A DNA stretch of 64,000 nt. Origin: Hymenobacter cavernae. Its GTDB lineage: Bacteria; Bacteroidota; Bacteroidia; Cytophagales; Hymenobacteraceae. The position numbers and the translations under genes are program-made. Below the pieces are notes generated by a model. That model saw nothing but the letters and a program-made list of their open reading frames with translations. It made no database searches and had not been told where the DNA came from. This document shows positions 35,777-45,052 of the stretch, one piece after another (positions within the stretch are counted from its first letter, which is position 1; the number at the start of each line of letters is the position of its first letter). The stretch covers positions 127,357 through 191,356 of the forward strand of contig NZ_BMHT01000005.1 of the NCBI RefSeq assembly GCF_014641455.1, read 5' to 3'.

Positions 35777-36640
35777 TCACACCAGAAATGCTTCCATTGC
35801 CGCCAGGGTTTCCAGCGGGGCGCTTAGGTGGGGACAGTGGCCGGTGGCTTGCAGCTTCACCATGGTGGCCTCGTGCAGGTGCTCCATCAGGTACTCTCCC
35901 ACTTCTTCTGGGGCTACTGCATCCTGCGAGCATTGCAGCAGCAGCGTGCTGACCTGCAACTGCGGAACTTCGGCCCGGTTATCGGCGAAGAAGGCAACCC
36001 GGGCAAAATCCTTGGCAATAGCCGAATCTGTTTCACAGAAGTACTGGGCCAGCTCTTCACCTAGTGAAGATGGGTTAGCGGGGCCCACCAATAAGCCCGC
36101 AAACATATTTGCCCAGCTGTTGTAATCGGCCTCCATGAGCTGAAGCAGCTGCACCAGGTCTTCCTGCTCGAAGCCGCCGTAGTAGCCGGGTTTGTTGATG
36201 TAGCACGGCGAAGGCGCCAACATCACTACTTTTGCGAAGCGCTCGGGCGCCTGAATAGCAGCCAGCATCGCAATCATAGCCCCTACGGAGTGGCCCACAA
36301 TAACGGCCTGCCGTAAGTTCAGCACTTGGCAGATTTCCACAATATCCTGCGCATAGCCTTCAAGACTGGCGTATTTTACCGGATCGTAGGCGTTCAGATC
36401 TGACGCGCCGGCGCCCACATGGTCGAAAAGAATCAGTTGGTAGCGAGCAGCTAATGCCGTGGTGAGATACCCCCAGATTTGTTGGTTGCACCCAAAACCA
36501 TGACATAATAGCATCGGCGGCTTTCCTTCACCAATTATGCGCACTTTATTACGTTGTAGCACAGTCTCTTTGTGCTGTTCAGAACCCAATGCAGTTGCCA
36601 TAGTTGAGTAGGAAGCAGTTGATTGATTGCCTTGCATCAC
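35777..36640 (-). CDS. RsbQ-like alpha/beta hydrolase (KAI2/D14 superfamily)
   Basis: A 287-residue hydrolase closely resembling Bacillus RsbQ, which with RsbP activates the sigma-B stress pathway. Matching landmarks are FDHVGAGASDLNAYD, the nucleophile in GHSVGAMIAML (Ser about 131), APSPCYINKPGYYGGFEQED, the acid in LLQCSQDAVAPE and the His in ATGHCPHLSAP. Relative to the family, the first 30 residues are extra; an internal ATG (MATALGSEQHKETV, about residue 14) is an equally likely start. No RsbP-type phosphatase or sigma-factor gene lies nearby, so the partner is unknown. The ligand is also unknown. Confidence 0.87.
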   Translation of the reverse strand: MMQGNQSTASYSTMATALGSEQHKETVLQRNKVRIIGEGKPPMLLCHGFGCNQQIWGYLTTALAARYQLILFDHVGAGASDLNAYDPVKYASLEGYAQDIVEICQVLNLRQAVIVGHSVGAMIAMLAAIQAPERFAKVVMLAPSPCYINKPGYYGGFEQEDLVQLLQLMEADYNSWANMFAGLLVGPANPSSLGEELAQYFCETDSAIAKDFARVAFFADNRAEVPQLQVSTLLLQCSQDAVAPEEVGEYLMEHLHEATMVKLQATGHCPHLSAPLETLAAMEAFLV

Positions 36641-37043
36641 GAGTACAGTAAATAACCTTATGCAAATAGGGTTTTAGTAAGAAAACTCCTCTAAGTTAGA
36701 TTTGTTAAATGACTTATATAACTATTTATTTAAAAACAATATTTATCTGGACGCAAATGGGCATATATACCTAGGCTTAATTAGTACTTTATACGTATTT
36801 TTTCTACTATTTCATCAGTAGATATCATAGAAAGCGCACTTGCTAAATCCAGCTTTTAGTAATCTATATAATATAATTTATCTTATTTAAGTTTATCTTA
36901 TTCTGCTCCCACTGGCTTATCGCTGGCTATCTGCCAGGTTATGCCCTAGGTCTTCTTGCCAAGAGCAACAGAATGGTCGGTTTGACAACGCCTAGCTTCT
37001 CCCATGACTATACCGTATAAACTCAAAGCTACCAACCCGACCC
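36641..37043. other. 403-base AT-rich intergenic region
   Basis: A markedly AT-rich block (about 36710-36900) sits between the divergent hydrolase and SDR genes. There are two CCTAGG (about 36773 and 36944). No ORF, hairpin or promoter of clear consensus is seen. It could be the residue of a small foreign insertion. Confidence 0.4.
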
Positions 37044-37862
37044 ATGACGCCCTTCAAAAATCAGACGGCTCTTATTACCGGTGCCTCAAGTGGCATTGGG
37101 TATGAGCTGGCAAAACTGTTTGCCCAGAATGGCATCAATATGGTGCTGGTTGCGCGCCGCAAATCGTTGCTGGAGAAGCTCAAGCAGGACTTCGAGCAGC
37201 AATATCAAGTCGAGGTGGTGTGCCTTGATCTGGATTTGTCGATTCTTGGTCAGGCACAGGCGCTTTACGATGCCTGCAAGGCCCAGAACCTGCAAATCGA
37301 CTATCTGGTCAATAATGCGGGCTACGGCGCTTACGGGCCGGTGCAGCAAGCCGACCCGGCCGGGTACGAGAATATGCTCAGCTTGAATATCATCACGCTC
37401 ACGACGCTGACCACCTTGTTTGTCAAGGAGATGGTACAGCGCCGGTTTGGGCGCATTCTGAACGTTGGGTCGCTGGCGGCGTTTCAGTCGCTACCCAACC
37501 TGGCTACGTACGGCGCTTCCAAAACCTACGTGATGCACTTCACCGAAGGCCTGCACGCTGAGCTAAAGGGTACCGGCGTCACGGCAACTGTGCTGAACCC
37601 TGGCGTCACGAAAACAGGCTTTATCGAGCGGGCCGACCTAGGTCGGGCGTCCGCCGCGCAAGGCACCCTGCTGACGGCTAGCGCCGTAGCGCGGGCCGGC
37701 TACCGCGCCATGATGCGCGGCAAGCTCAACGTGGTGCCCGGCTGGAAAAACCGGCTGCTCGCTTTCACGGCCGGTATCACGCCTTCGCGCAAGCTGCTAC
37801 TCGCCATTTCCTCGGTGGTGATGCGGGAAGCTGGCAAGCTAAAACCTGGTAATAAGCAGTAG
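37044..37862 (+). CDS. Short-chain dehydrogenase/reductase
   Basis: Classical SDR of 272 residues, probably NADP-dependent (Arg residues after the second strand, VARRKSLLEKL). Motifs: TGASSGIGYELA at residue about 12, NNAGYGAYG near 91, catalytic Ser in NVGSLAAFQSL, and Tyr-x3-Lys in YGASKTYVM. The C-terminal extension after 195 is basic. The substrate is unknown. It is monocistronic. Confidence 0.9.
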   Translation: MTPFKNQTALITGASSGIGYELAKLFAQNGINMVLVARRKSLLEKLKQDFEQQYQVEVVCLDLDLSILGQAQALYDACKAQNLQIDYLVNNAGYGAYGPVQQADPAGYENMLSLNIITLTTLTTLFVKEMVQRRFGRILNVGSLAAFQSLPNLATYGASKTYVMHFTEGLHAELKGTGVTATVLNPGVTKTGFIERADLGRASAAQGTLLTASAVARAGYRAMMRGKLNVVPGWKNRLLAFTAGITPSRKLLLAISSVVMREAGKLKPGNKQ

Positions 37863-37870
37863 CAGCAACG

Positions 37871-38572
37871 CTACTGCGCCTGCGCCATCGGCTGTCGTAG
37901 CAATGGCTGGAGCACCGCCCACACGGTGCGGGCGACTAAGCGGTGGCCTTCCGGCGTTGGGTGAATACCGTCGCGCTGGTTGAATTTGGCTACTCCGCCT
38001 ACGCCTTCCAGCAGAAAAGGAATCAGGGTGAGCTTGTTTTTCTGCGCCAGCTCGCCGTAGAGCTGCTTGAATTGCGCGGCGTAATCGGCACCTAGGTTTG
38101 GCGGAATTTGCATGCCGGCCAGCACAATCTTCGCCTGCGGGCTGAGCTGGCGCACCGTGTCGATGATGGCTTGCAGGTTGCGGCGGGTATCAGTAAGCGG
38201 AAGGCCGCGCAGACCGTCGTTGCCACCTAGCTCCAGCACGAACACGGCCACAGGTTTGCGCAACACCCAACCCACACGGCTGCGGCCGCCGGCCGTGGTT
38301 TCACCGCTCAAACCGGCATTCACAACCATGTAACCTAGGCCCGCGGAGTCAATTTTTTGCCCAACCAAAGCCGGAAAGGCTTGCTCGGGGTCGACACCCA
38401 GGCCCGCCGTGATGCTGTTACCGAAGAACAGAATAGTTGGCTTACTAGCGGCTTTGGCTGGCGCGGGCTTGTCGGGCGTGGTAGTGGCGGCGGTGTCGGC
38501 AGCGGGTTGGGAGTTGTTGCCACAACTGCTTAGCAGCAGCCAGCAACTAAGAAGGATCGGGAGGGTTTTCAT
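37871..38572 (-). CDS. TesA-like SGNH arylesterase, lipoprotein
   Basis: Start taken at 38572, which gives a lipoprotein signal (PILLSCWLLLSSC, Cys about residue 17); the frame continues upstream without support. It is a 233-residue SGNH hydrolase: block I FFGNSITAGLG, block II NAGLSGETTAGG, block III ELGGNDGLRG and block V DGIHPTPEGH. The usual Asp of GDS is Asn here (GNS), a variant common in Bacteroidota members. It is divergent from a YbbA/YbbP-type ABC exporter, the same arrangement as tesA-ybbA-ybbP in E. coli. Confidence 0.88.
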   Translation of the reverse strand: MKTLPILLSCWLLLSSCGNNSQPAADTAATTTPDKPAPAKAASKPTILFFGNSITAGLGVDPEQAFPALVGQKIDSAGLGYMVVNAGLSGETTAGGRSRVGWVLRKPVAVFVLELGGNDGLRGLPLTDTRRNLQAIIDTVRQLSPQAKIVLAGMQIPPNLGADYAAQFKQLYGELAQKNKLTLIPFLLEGVGGVAKFNQRDGIHPTPEGHRLVARTVWAVLQPLLRQPMAQAQ

Positions 38573-38659
38573 GCGGGCAATGATTTTTCCGGGTATACGC
38601 GTTACGGCAGAAAATATCGTAACGACTAGTGCGTCTTCGTAGTAACTGCTTATGCGTCT

Positions 38660-38759
38660 GTTATTCTGAGTGGCGCAAGGAATCTGGGTTACCAACCTAG
38701 GTAGCTAACCTAGAATGCTTATCTCATAACTCAGATTCCTCGCGCGGCTCGGAATGACA
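38660..38759. repeat. Inverted repeat of the TCATTCCGA...GGAATCT family, copy before ybbA
   Basis: About 100 bases between the divergent esterase and ABC genes. Left arm TTATTCTGAGTGGCGCAAGGA, centre with ACCTAGGTAGCTAA, right arm ending TCGGAATGACA. A sister copy with the same centre lies at 42127-42230, so the pair flanks the ABC operon. The promoters for both genes must lie within or beside this element. Confidence 0.65.
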
Positions 38760-38816
38760 GCTACTTTTCTTTCGTATTCGCCGCCGCTCATTGAGCGGCT
38801 TATTTGTTCTTGTTTC

Positions 38817-39518
38817 GTGCTCAAAGTAGAAAACCTCACTAAATCGTACAGCAGCGGCGGCCGGTCGCTCACGGTGCTGGAATCCGTCAGCTTCGAGCTG
38901 CACGCCGGCGACACGTTCTCCATCGTCGGGCCTTCGGGCAGCGGCAAAACCACGCTGCTCGGTTTGTGCGCAGGCCTGGATCGGGCAGCGTCGGGCAGCG
39001 TGTGGCTGAATGGTATTCAACTCGATAACCTTAATGAAGATCAGCGGGCAGCCGTGCGCAACGAACATGTGGGCTTCATCTTCCAGAATTTTCAACTGCT
39101 GCCCACACTCACAGCCCTCGAAAATGTGCTGGTACCGCTGGAGCTACGCGGCGTGAAAGGCGGCGCCCAAACGGCACAGGCGCTGCTGGAACGCGTGGGG
39201 CTAGGTGGCCGCGGCCATCACTACCCAACGCAGCTTTCGGGTGGCGAGCAGCAGCGCGTGTCGCTGGCCCGTGCTTTCGCCAATCGACCCAAGATTCTGT
39301 TTGCCGACGAGCCCACCGGCAACCTCGACGCCGACACCAGCGCCACAGTCGTGGATCTGCTGTTTGGCCTGAACCGCGAGGCGGGCACCACGCTCATACT
39401 CGTGACCCACGACCTGGAGCTAGCCGCCAAAACCCAGCGCGTGGTGCGCATCAAAGGCGGCAGCGTTGTTTCCGATTCGCTTACTCAACGGACCACCGCG
39501 TCCACCCCGGCCCAATGA
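38817..39518 (+). CDS. ybbA: ABC transporter ATPase, YbbA/LolD type
   Basis: Start chosen at the GTG at 38817 (LKVENLTKSYSSG), because upstream residues of the open frame are encoded by the inverted repeat. About 233 residues. Walker A is GPSGSGKTT (residues about 40-48 of this start), the signature LSGGEQQRVSLA, Walker B ILFADEPTGNLD, and the H-loop VTHD. It powers the permease that overlaps it by four bases (ATGA at 39515-39518). The divergent partner is a TesA-like esterase. Confidence 0.92.
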   Translation: MLKVENLTKSYSSGGRSLTVLESVSFELHAGDTFSIVGPSGSGKTTLLGLCAGLDRAASGSVWLNGIQLDNLNEDQRAAVRNEHVGFIFQNFQLLPTLTALENVLVPLELRGVKGGAQTAQALLERVGLGGRGHHYPTQLSGGEQQRVSLARAFANRPKILFADEPTGNLDADTSATVVDLLFGLNREAGTTLILVTHDLELAAKTQRVVRIKGGSVVSDSLTQRTTASTPAQ

Positions 39519-42118
39519 GCGGCTCGCTGAATGGTCCAATAAATGGCCCAGTGAACAGTAATTTACCTTCGGCGCGGCCGGGCGTGGGCTGGCTCTGGCG
39601 CATGGCCTGGCGCGATAGTCGTCGCAGCCGCTCGCGGTTGCTGCTGTTTTTGTCGGCTATTGTGCTGGGCATTGCGGCGTTGGTCGGCATCAATGGCTTC
39701 GGCGACAACCTAGCCCGCAGCATCGACGAACAGGCCCGCGAGCTGGTGGGTGCCGATTTGGTGTTATCCTCCACCCAACCTTTCCCGGCGGCGCTGCAAC
39801 CTACATTGCAAAAGCTAGGTCGCACCCACAGCGATGAGGTAGCCTTTGCTTCACTCGTGCAATTTCCCAAAGGCCAAGGCGTGCGGCTGGCGCAAATACG
39901 CGCACTTACGGGTGGCTTCCCTTATTATGGCGATTGGGTAGTCGAGCCCACCGCGGCGGCAACTACGTTCCGGCAAGCCTCAGCTAATCAGCAACGTATA
40001 GCGTTGGTAGACGACGCGCTGCTGGTGCAGTTCGGCGCTAAGCCCGGCGACTCGATTAAAGTCGGCAACCTGATCTTTCAGATTGCAGGGCGCGTGCGCA
40101 AAACGCCGGGCCAGTCGGAGTTTAGTGCTTCGATTGCGCCGACCGTCTTTATTCCTGGTGCTTTGCTGGCCCAAACCGGCCTTGTGCAGCGCGGCAGCCG
40201 CATTCAGTACCGCCGCTACTATCAGTTTCCGGCCACCGTTAATGTTGATCAGCTTATTAAGCCGCTCGAACCTAGGTTTGATAAGGTCAACATCGATTCT
40301 GACACGGTAGCCAGCCGCAAAAAACAAACGGGCCGCTCCTTCGCCGACCTCACGCGCTTCCTGAACCTGGTGGCGTTTGTGGCCCTGCTGCTCGGCTGCG
40401 TGGGCGTAGCCAGCGCCGTGAGCTTGTATGTGCGCGAGAAAATTTCGGCCGTGGCCGTGTTGCGCTGCTTGGGCGCTAGTGGCTGGCAGGCGCTGCTGAT
40501 TTACTTGCTTCAAATTGCTTTGATGGGTTTGGTCGGCGCTTTGGTCGGGGCAGCCATCGGCACGGCGGTGCAACTGCTGCTGCCTAAGGTGTTTGCGGGC
40601 TTTTTGCCGGTAGCGGTGAACGTGGCTATTTCGTGGATGGCCGTGGCGCAGGGCGTGCTGACGGGTGTGCTAGTGGCGGTGCTGTTTGCGCTACTGCCGT
40701 TGCTGGAAATTCGGCGCGTGTCGCCGCTCCGCACGTTGCGGGCGTCGTATGAGGAAACGACTGAAAAAACCGACCCGCTGCGCCTCACGGTGTACGCGCT
40801 GATTGCGGCGTTCATCACGGGCTTTGCCTACCTGCAAACCCGCGACTGGAAGCTAGCCCTAGGTTTTGCCACCGGTTTGCTGGTGGCCTTCGGTACGCTG
40901 GCCGGCCTGGGTTACTTGCTGCGCCGCGTGGTGCGCCGCTACTTCCCGAGTTCCTGGAGCTACATCTGGCGGCAAGGGCTAGCTAATCTGTACCGCCCGA
41001 ATAACCAGACGATTACCCTGACCGTTTCGATTGGCTTGGGGGTATTTCTGCTCGCTACGCTTTACCTCCTGCAAGGCTTGCTGCTGGGGCGGGTGCAGGT
41101 GGCGGGCAGCGGGAAGCAGCCGAACTTAGTGTTGTTCGATATTCAGCCCCAGCAGCGCGCCGGTGTAGTGCAATTGGTGAAAAACCAGAAGCTGCCGGTG
41201 CTGCAAGAAGTGCCCATCGTGACGATGCGGCTGACGGCCATCAACGGCCATACGGGCTCTGAATTCAAGAAAGATAGTACGCGGGGCATTCCGAAATGGG
41301 TGTTCAGCCGCGAGTACCGCGTCACGTACCGCGATAAGCTGATTGCCTCCGAAAAGCTGGAAACCGGCCAGGCACCGTCGCTCGGCCCAGATGGCACGCC
41401 GCGCATCTCGCTGGAAGACGGCTACTTTAAGCGCCTCAAGCTCAAGCTAGGTGACACGCTGACCTTCAACGTGCAAGGCCTGCCGCTGACCACCATCGTG
41501 AGCGGCACGCGCACGGTGGATTGGTCGCGGGTGCAGACGAATTTCTTGGTCGTGTTTCCCAACGGTGTGCTGGAAGCGGCCCCACAGTTCTACGTGCTGA
41601 TGACGCGCGTGCCCAACAACACGACCCTAGGTGCCGTGCAACGCGAGCTGGTGCAGCGCTTCCCCAACGTGTCGGCCATCGACCTAGGTCTGATCCTGAA
41701 AACCCTGGACGACATTCTGGGCAAAATCTCCTTTGTGATTCGCTTCATGGCGTTGTTCAGCATTGCCACGGGGCTGCTGGTGCTAATTAGCTCGGTGTTT
41801 GTGAGCCGGTATCAGCGGATAAAGGAGAGTGTGCTGCTGCGCACGTTGGGCGCGAGTCGGCGGCAGATTTTGCGCATAACATTAGTAGAATATGCACTGC
41901 TCGGTTTGCTGGCCGCTATTGCCGGCTTGGTGTTATCTGCCTTTGCGGGCTGGGCGCTGGCGCTGTGGGTGTTTGAAGTAGCCTTTACCCCAAACCTAGC
42001 TCCGTTGCTGATCTTGGCCGTTGTCACCACAGGCCTGACGATGCTGATCGGCTTGCTCAACAGCCGCGACGTACTCACGCGGCCACCGCTCGAAGTGTTG
42101 CGCAGCGAGGCGGGTTGA
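39515..42118 (+). CDS. ybbP: ABC transporter permease, YbbP / FtsX-MacB type
   Basis: An 867-residue permease with two FtsX-like modules. Helices: one near residues 40-60 (LLLFLSAIVLGIAAL); a cluster of three near 285-400 (FVALLLGCVGVASAV, ALMGLVGALVGAAIG, GVLTGVLVAVLFALLP); further helices around 430-530; and the final FtsX domain of three helices at about 740-860. A large periplasmic domain sits between helices 1 and 2 (about 60-280). It overlaps the ATPase by 4 bases, so the pair is translationally coupled. Substrate is unknown; with TesA-like esterases it is often proposed to extract lipid or fatty acid from the membrane, which is inference. Confidence 0.88.
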   Translation: MSGSLNGPINGPVNSNLPSARPGVGWLWRMAWRDSRRSRSRLLLFLSAIVLGIAALVGINGFGDNLARSIDEQARELVGADLVLSSTQPFPAALQPTLQKLGRTHSDEVAFASLVQFPKGQGVRLAQIRALTGGFPYYGDWVVEPTAAATTFRQASANQQRIALVDDALLVQFGAKPGDSIKVGNLIFQIAGRVRKTPGQSEFSASIAPTVFIPGALLAQTGLVQRGSRIQYRRYYQFPATVNVDQLIKPLEPRFDKVNIDSDTVASRKKQTGRSFADLTRFLNLVAFVALLLGCVGVASAVSLYVREKISAVAVLRCLGASGWQALLIYLLQIALMGLVGALVGAAIGTAVQLLLPKVFAGFLPVAVNVAISWMAVAQGVLTGVLVAVLFALLPLLEIRRVSPLRTLRASYEETTEKTDPLRLTVYALIAAFITGFAYLQTRDWKLALGFATGLLVAFGTLAGLGYLLRRVVRRYFPSSWSYIWRQGLANLYRPNNQTITLTVSIGLGVFLLATLYLLQGLLLGRVQVAGSGKQPNLVLFDIQPQQRAGVVQLVKNQKLPVLQEVPIVTMRLTAINGHTGSEFKKDSTRGIPKWVFSREYRVTYRDKLIASEKLETGQAPSLGPDGTPRISLEDGYFKRLKLKLGDTLTFNVQGLPLTTIVSGTRTVDWSRVQTNFLVVFPNGVLEAAPQFYVLMTRVPNNTTLGAVQRELVQRFPNVSAIDLGLILKTLDDILGKISFVIRFMALFSIATGLLVLISSVFVSRYQRIKESVLLRTLGASRRQILRITLVEYALLGLLAAIAGLVLSAFAGWALALWVFEVAFTPNLAPLLILAVVTTGLTMLIGLLNSRDVLTRPPLEVLRSEAG

Positions 42119-42126
42119 TACCAAAG

Positions 42127-42230
42127 CAAAAGCGCGTATGTCATTCCGAGCGAAGCGAGGAATCTGAGTTACCGACCTAGGTAGCTAATCCAGATTCCTC
42201 GCGCAGCTCGGAATGACATACGCGCTTTTG
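42127..42230. repeat. 24-bp inverted repeat of the TCATTCCGA family between convergent genes
   Basis: Perfect arms 42127-42150 and 42207-42230, with further pairing inside (AATCTGAGTTA / AATCCAGATTCC region). The centre ACCGACCTAGGTAGCTAA matches the centre of 38660-38759. It lies between ybbP (ends 42118) and galT (ends 42259), where it can terminate both. Confidence 0.85.
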
Positions 42231-42258
42231 TTTATACTAAAACGTTACAACTCTTAGC

Positions 42259-43305
42259 TTACCGACTCTTATAATGCACATCGGGCAGGCCGCGCAGGCG
42301 CTCGGCGGCGGCTTCCGGCGTGATGTCGCGCTGCGGATTAGCCAGCAGCTCGTAGCCGACCATGAACTTGCGCACCGTAGCCGAGCGCAGCAGCGGTGGC
42401 AGGAAGTGCATGTGCAAGTGCCACGACTCGTGCGCCTGCCCGTCGGTGGGGCGCTGGTGAATGCCGGCGGAATACGGGAAGGAGATTTCGAAGAGGTTGT
42501 CGTAGCGAATGGTGATCTGGCGCAGGATGCCGGCGAAGGCATCGCGCTCGGCATCAGTTAGTTGCTCGATGCTCGTAACATGGCGGCGCGGCACCAGCAG
42601 CGTTTCGAACGGCCACACGGCCCAGTACGGCACCAGCACTACAAAGTGCTCATTCTGAAGCACAACGCGGGTTTGCTCCTTCAGCTCAATTTCCAGGTAA
42701 TCCGACAACAGGCTGCGGCCGTGCTCCTTGAAGTAGGCTTCCTGCTGCACGGTTTCCTTGGCGGGGTCGACGGGCACAGTGCGCTGCGCCCAGATCTGGC
42801 CGTGCGGGTGCGGGTTGCTGGCGCCCATCATCGAGCCTTTGTTCTCGAAAATCTGCACGTAGTTGATGTCGGGGCGGGCGCCGATTTCCTGGTATTGCTG
42901 CACCCACACGTCCACCACGCCGCGAATGGCCTTCACGTCCATTTCCGGAAGCGTCAGGTCGTGGCGCGGCGAAAAGCAGATGACGCGCGCCAGGCCCGAT
43001 TCGGCCTCGGCGCGGAGCAGACCACCTAGGTTTACGGAGCCTTCCGGCGCGTCGGTTTGCAGCGCGGCGAAGTCGTTATCAAAAACGAACGTGCTGGTAT
43101 ACTGCGGGTTCACGATGCCGCCCACACGGGTGTTGCCGGGGCATAGATAGCACGTAGGGTCGTAAGCCGGTCGAACTTCCTGCTCGGGTTTTTCCTGTTG
43201 GCCTAGCCAGGGGCGCTTCGAGCGGTGCGGCGACACCAGAATCCACTCGCCCGTGAGCGGATTGTAGCGGCGGTGCGAGTGCTCGGTGGTATCGAAAGAA
43301 GACAT
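42259..43305 (-). CDS. galT: Galactose-1-phosphate uridylyltransferase
   Basis: Leloir pathway enzyme exchanging UDP-glucose and galactose-1-phosphate. The 348 residues show [19 protein letters not shown] near the N-terminus, the zinc pair in [13 protein letters not shown], and the nucleophile His in [13 protein letters not shown] (residues about 170-180). The C-terminal part has a second HIT-like half with HLHMHFLPP. galK lies directly upstream on the same strand, so the two form an operon. The intercistronic DNA is a repeat array that abuts this start codon. Confidence 0.95.
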   Translation of the reverse strand: MSSFDTTEHSHRRYNPLTGEWILVSPHRSKRPWLGQQEKPEQEVRPAYDPTCYLCPGNTRVGGIVNPQYTSTFVFDNDFAALQTDAPEGSVNLGGLLRAEAESGLARVICFSPRHDLTLPEMDVKAIRGVVDVWVQQYQEIGARPDINYVQIFENKGSMMGASNPHPHGQIWAQRTVPVDPAKETVQQEAYFKEHGRSLLSDYLEIELKEQTRVVLQNEHFVVLVPYWAVWPFETLLVPRRHVTSIEQLTDAERDAFAGILRQITIRYDNLFEISFPYSAGIHQRPTDGQAHESWHLHMHFLPPLLRSATVRKFMVGYELLANPQRDITPEAAAERLRGLPDVHYKSR

Positions 43306-43437
43306 GAGATGTGGTGAGATGGTGAAATGGTAGGTGGTGAGATGGTGAAATTGTGAGTGGTGAGATGGTGAAATTGTGAGTAAACAACAACGTCCTTACT
43401 CACTACTCACCGCCTCACTATTTCACCATCTCACCGG
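43306..43437. repeat. GGTGAGAT/GGTGAAAT tandem array with inverted partner between galK and galT
   Basis: About six units of GGTGAGAT, GGTGAAAT and TGTGAGT run from the base next to the galT start codon (43305) to 43382; their reverse complement lies at 43396-43437 inside the end of galK. The two could fold into a long hairpin in the mRNA. The last codons of galK (Gly-Glu-Met-Val-Lys-stop) are encoded by the repeat. Confidence 0.8.
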
Positions 43438-44590
43438 CCACCGCTTCTACGCCGCCGACAATAGTGGTTTTGTAGGTTTCGAGCGTGAGCTGGAGCTTAT
43501 CCTGATACGCCTGAGTCATAGCTTCTACGAAGCTATCTACCTGATCGACGGCTACCAAGTTGATGGTGCAGCCCCCAAAACCACCGCCCATCATGCGGGC
43601 GCCAAAGACGCCGGGCAGTGCTTTGGCAGTGTCAACCAGCGTATCCAGCTCGCGGCAGCTCACTTCGTAATCGTCGCGCAGGCCGGCGTGCGAGCCGTAC
43701 ATATCCTGCCCGAACGCCCGCAAGTCGCCCTGCAACAAGTGGTTACAGGCCGATTCGACGCGCGCATTTTCCTCCACCACGTAGCGGCAGCGCCGATACA
43801 CCACGTCACCTAGCTCGGTGCGGTGCGTTTCGACCTGCTCTCGCGTCACGTCGCGCAGCGTTTTAATGGAAAGATGCGGATAGTGCTTCTGCAAAATGGC
43901 CACGCCCTGCTCGCACTCTTCGCGGCGCGTGTTGTACTCGGAGCTAGCCAGGGCGTGCTTCACGCCCGAGTTGCAGAGCACGATATGACAGGCCTCGGTG
44001 CTGAAGGGAAAATACTCGTAGTCGAGCGAGCGGCAGTCGAGGCGCACCACGTTGCCGGGGCGGCCGAAGAGGCTGGCAAACTGATCCATCAGGCCGGAGC
44101 GGACGCCGGCGTATTCGTGCTCGGCTTGCTGGCCCATCTTGGCGAGGTCCATGCGGTTGATGTTGGTGCCGAGCAGCTCGTTTAGGGCAAAACCTAGCCC
44201 GCATTCCACCGCCGCCGACGACGACAGGCCTGCGCCAATGGGAATGTTGCCGCCGAACATGCAGTCGAAGCCAGGCACCTCAATGCCCAGTTTCTGGAAC
44301 TGTGCTACTACACCTTTTAAGTAGTTGGCCCACTGCGTGTCATCTCGCTGGATGTTGGCTATTTCGGTCGTGTACGACTCATCCAGATCGTAGGAGTGCA
44401 GCCGGGCCGTAGTGCTGCCATTCAGGGCTACGGCGAAGTAAATTTCCTTGTCGATGGCCGCCGGCAGCACAAAGCCGCCGTTGTAATCCGTGTGTTCACC
44501 GATCAGATTAACTCGGCCTGGGGCACGCACCAGCAGCGGCTCGTGCCCAAAGTGGCGCTGGAACGCAGCAGCAATGGACTGTAGGGGCAT
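43418..44590 (-). CDS. galK: Galactokinase
   Basis: Phosphorylates galactose to galactose-1-phosphate. The 390 residues carry the GHMP signature: RAPGRVNLIGEHTDYNGGF (about 19-37), the ATP loop GGNIPIGAGLSSSAAVECG (about 118-136) and the C-terminal MGGGFGGCTINLVA (about 343-356). The catalytic Asp lies in SGLMDQFASLFG. Upstream is a good promoter and a 14-base palindrome identical to one before the SusC gene. The last five residues (GEMVK) and the stop come from the intergenic repeat, so the ancestral C-terminus was altered. Confidence 0.96.
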   Translation of the reverse strand: MPLQSIAAAFQRHFGHEPLLVRAPGRVNLIGEHTDYNGGFVLPAAIDKEIYFAVALNGSTTARLHSYDLDESYTTEIANIQRDDTQWANYLKGVVAQFQKLGIEVPGFDCMFGGNIPIGAGLSSSAAVECGLGFALNELLGTNINRMDLAKMGQQAEHEYAGVRSGLMDQFASLFGRPGNVVRLDCRSLDYEYFPFSTEACHIVLCNSGVKHALASSEYNTRREECEQGVAILQKHYPHLSIKTLRDVTREQVETHRTELGDVVYRRCRYVVEENARVESACNHLLQGDLRAFGQDMYGSHAGLRDDYEVSCRELDTLVDTAKALPGVFGARMMGGGFGGCTINLVAVDQVDSFVEAMTQAYQDKLQLTLETYKTTIVGGVEAVAGEMVK

Positions 44591-44634
44591 AGGAAGGAGG
44601 TGGTAAGAAACACGTATACGAACTATACGAGGGG

Positions 44635-44664
44635 CAATGATAAAGTATTAAAATAACTTCCAAA
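44635..44664 (-). promoter_or_regulatory. Bacteroidota-type promoter of galKT
   Basis: On the minus strand: -33 TTTG (44664-44661) and -7 TATCATTG (44642-44635; one mismatch to TAnnTTTG), spacing 18. The operator-like palindrome at 44675-44688 lies 10 bases upstream of -33. Confidence 0.6.
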
Positions 44665-44674
44665 CAATGCCGTG

Positions 44675-44688
44675 TGCAATCGATTGCA
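44675..44688. promoter_or_regulatory. LacI-type operator-like palindrome upstream of galK
   Basis: Perfect 14-bp palindrome TGCAATCGATTGCA, in the form expected of LacI/GalR-family operators (central CG). The same palindrome lies at 45054-45067 before the SusC gene. No LacI-family regulator is encoded in this window. Confidence 0.75.
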
Positions 44689-45052
44689 AATCTGGTGGCT
44701 ACTATTCCTTTACCCAGCACCTTAAATCCTATTTACCGGAACGCAACCAGCGCAGGAAGCCTGATGCCGCCTAAACCTGCCCACATGCTTGTTCGTTTAA
44801 AGGAGGTTGTCTGTTGCTATATTATAATTTATCAAACATAAAATTGCACTCAACCTCTTGATATTAGTCGCAATTACTGCTAAGATTACGGCAGCAAGTT
44901 GAATGAAAAAATTCGCTCCCGTTTCCTGACTACCCATTAGGACCGCCCTGCTCCGTCGCTATCCGACGACCACACCTCCCCTTCCGACCTAGCTCTGGTT
45001 TTCGATCTGGCTAACAGCTGGCCTTCCTAAACCAAAGATACCTGTGGTGCAC

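Noticed and set aside
43306..43437. Possible CRISPR array (regular GGTGAG units)
   Set aside because: Units are 7-8 bases with no unique spacers, arranged as an inverted pair; no cas genes are near.
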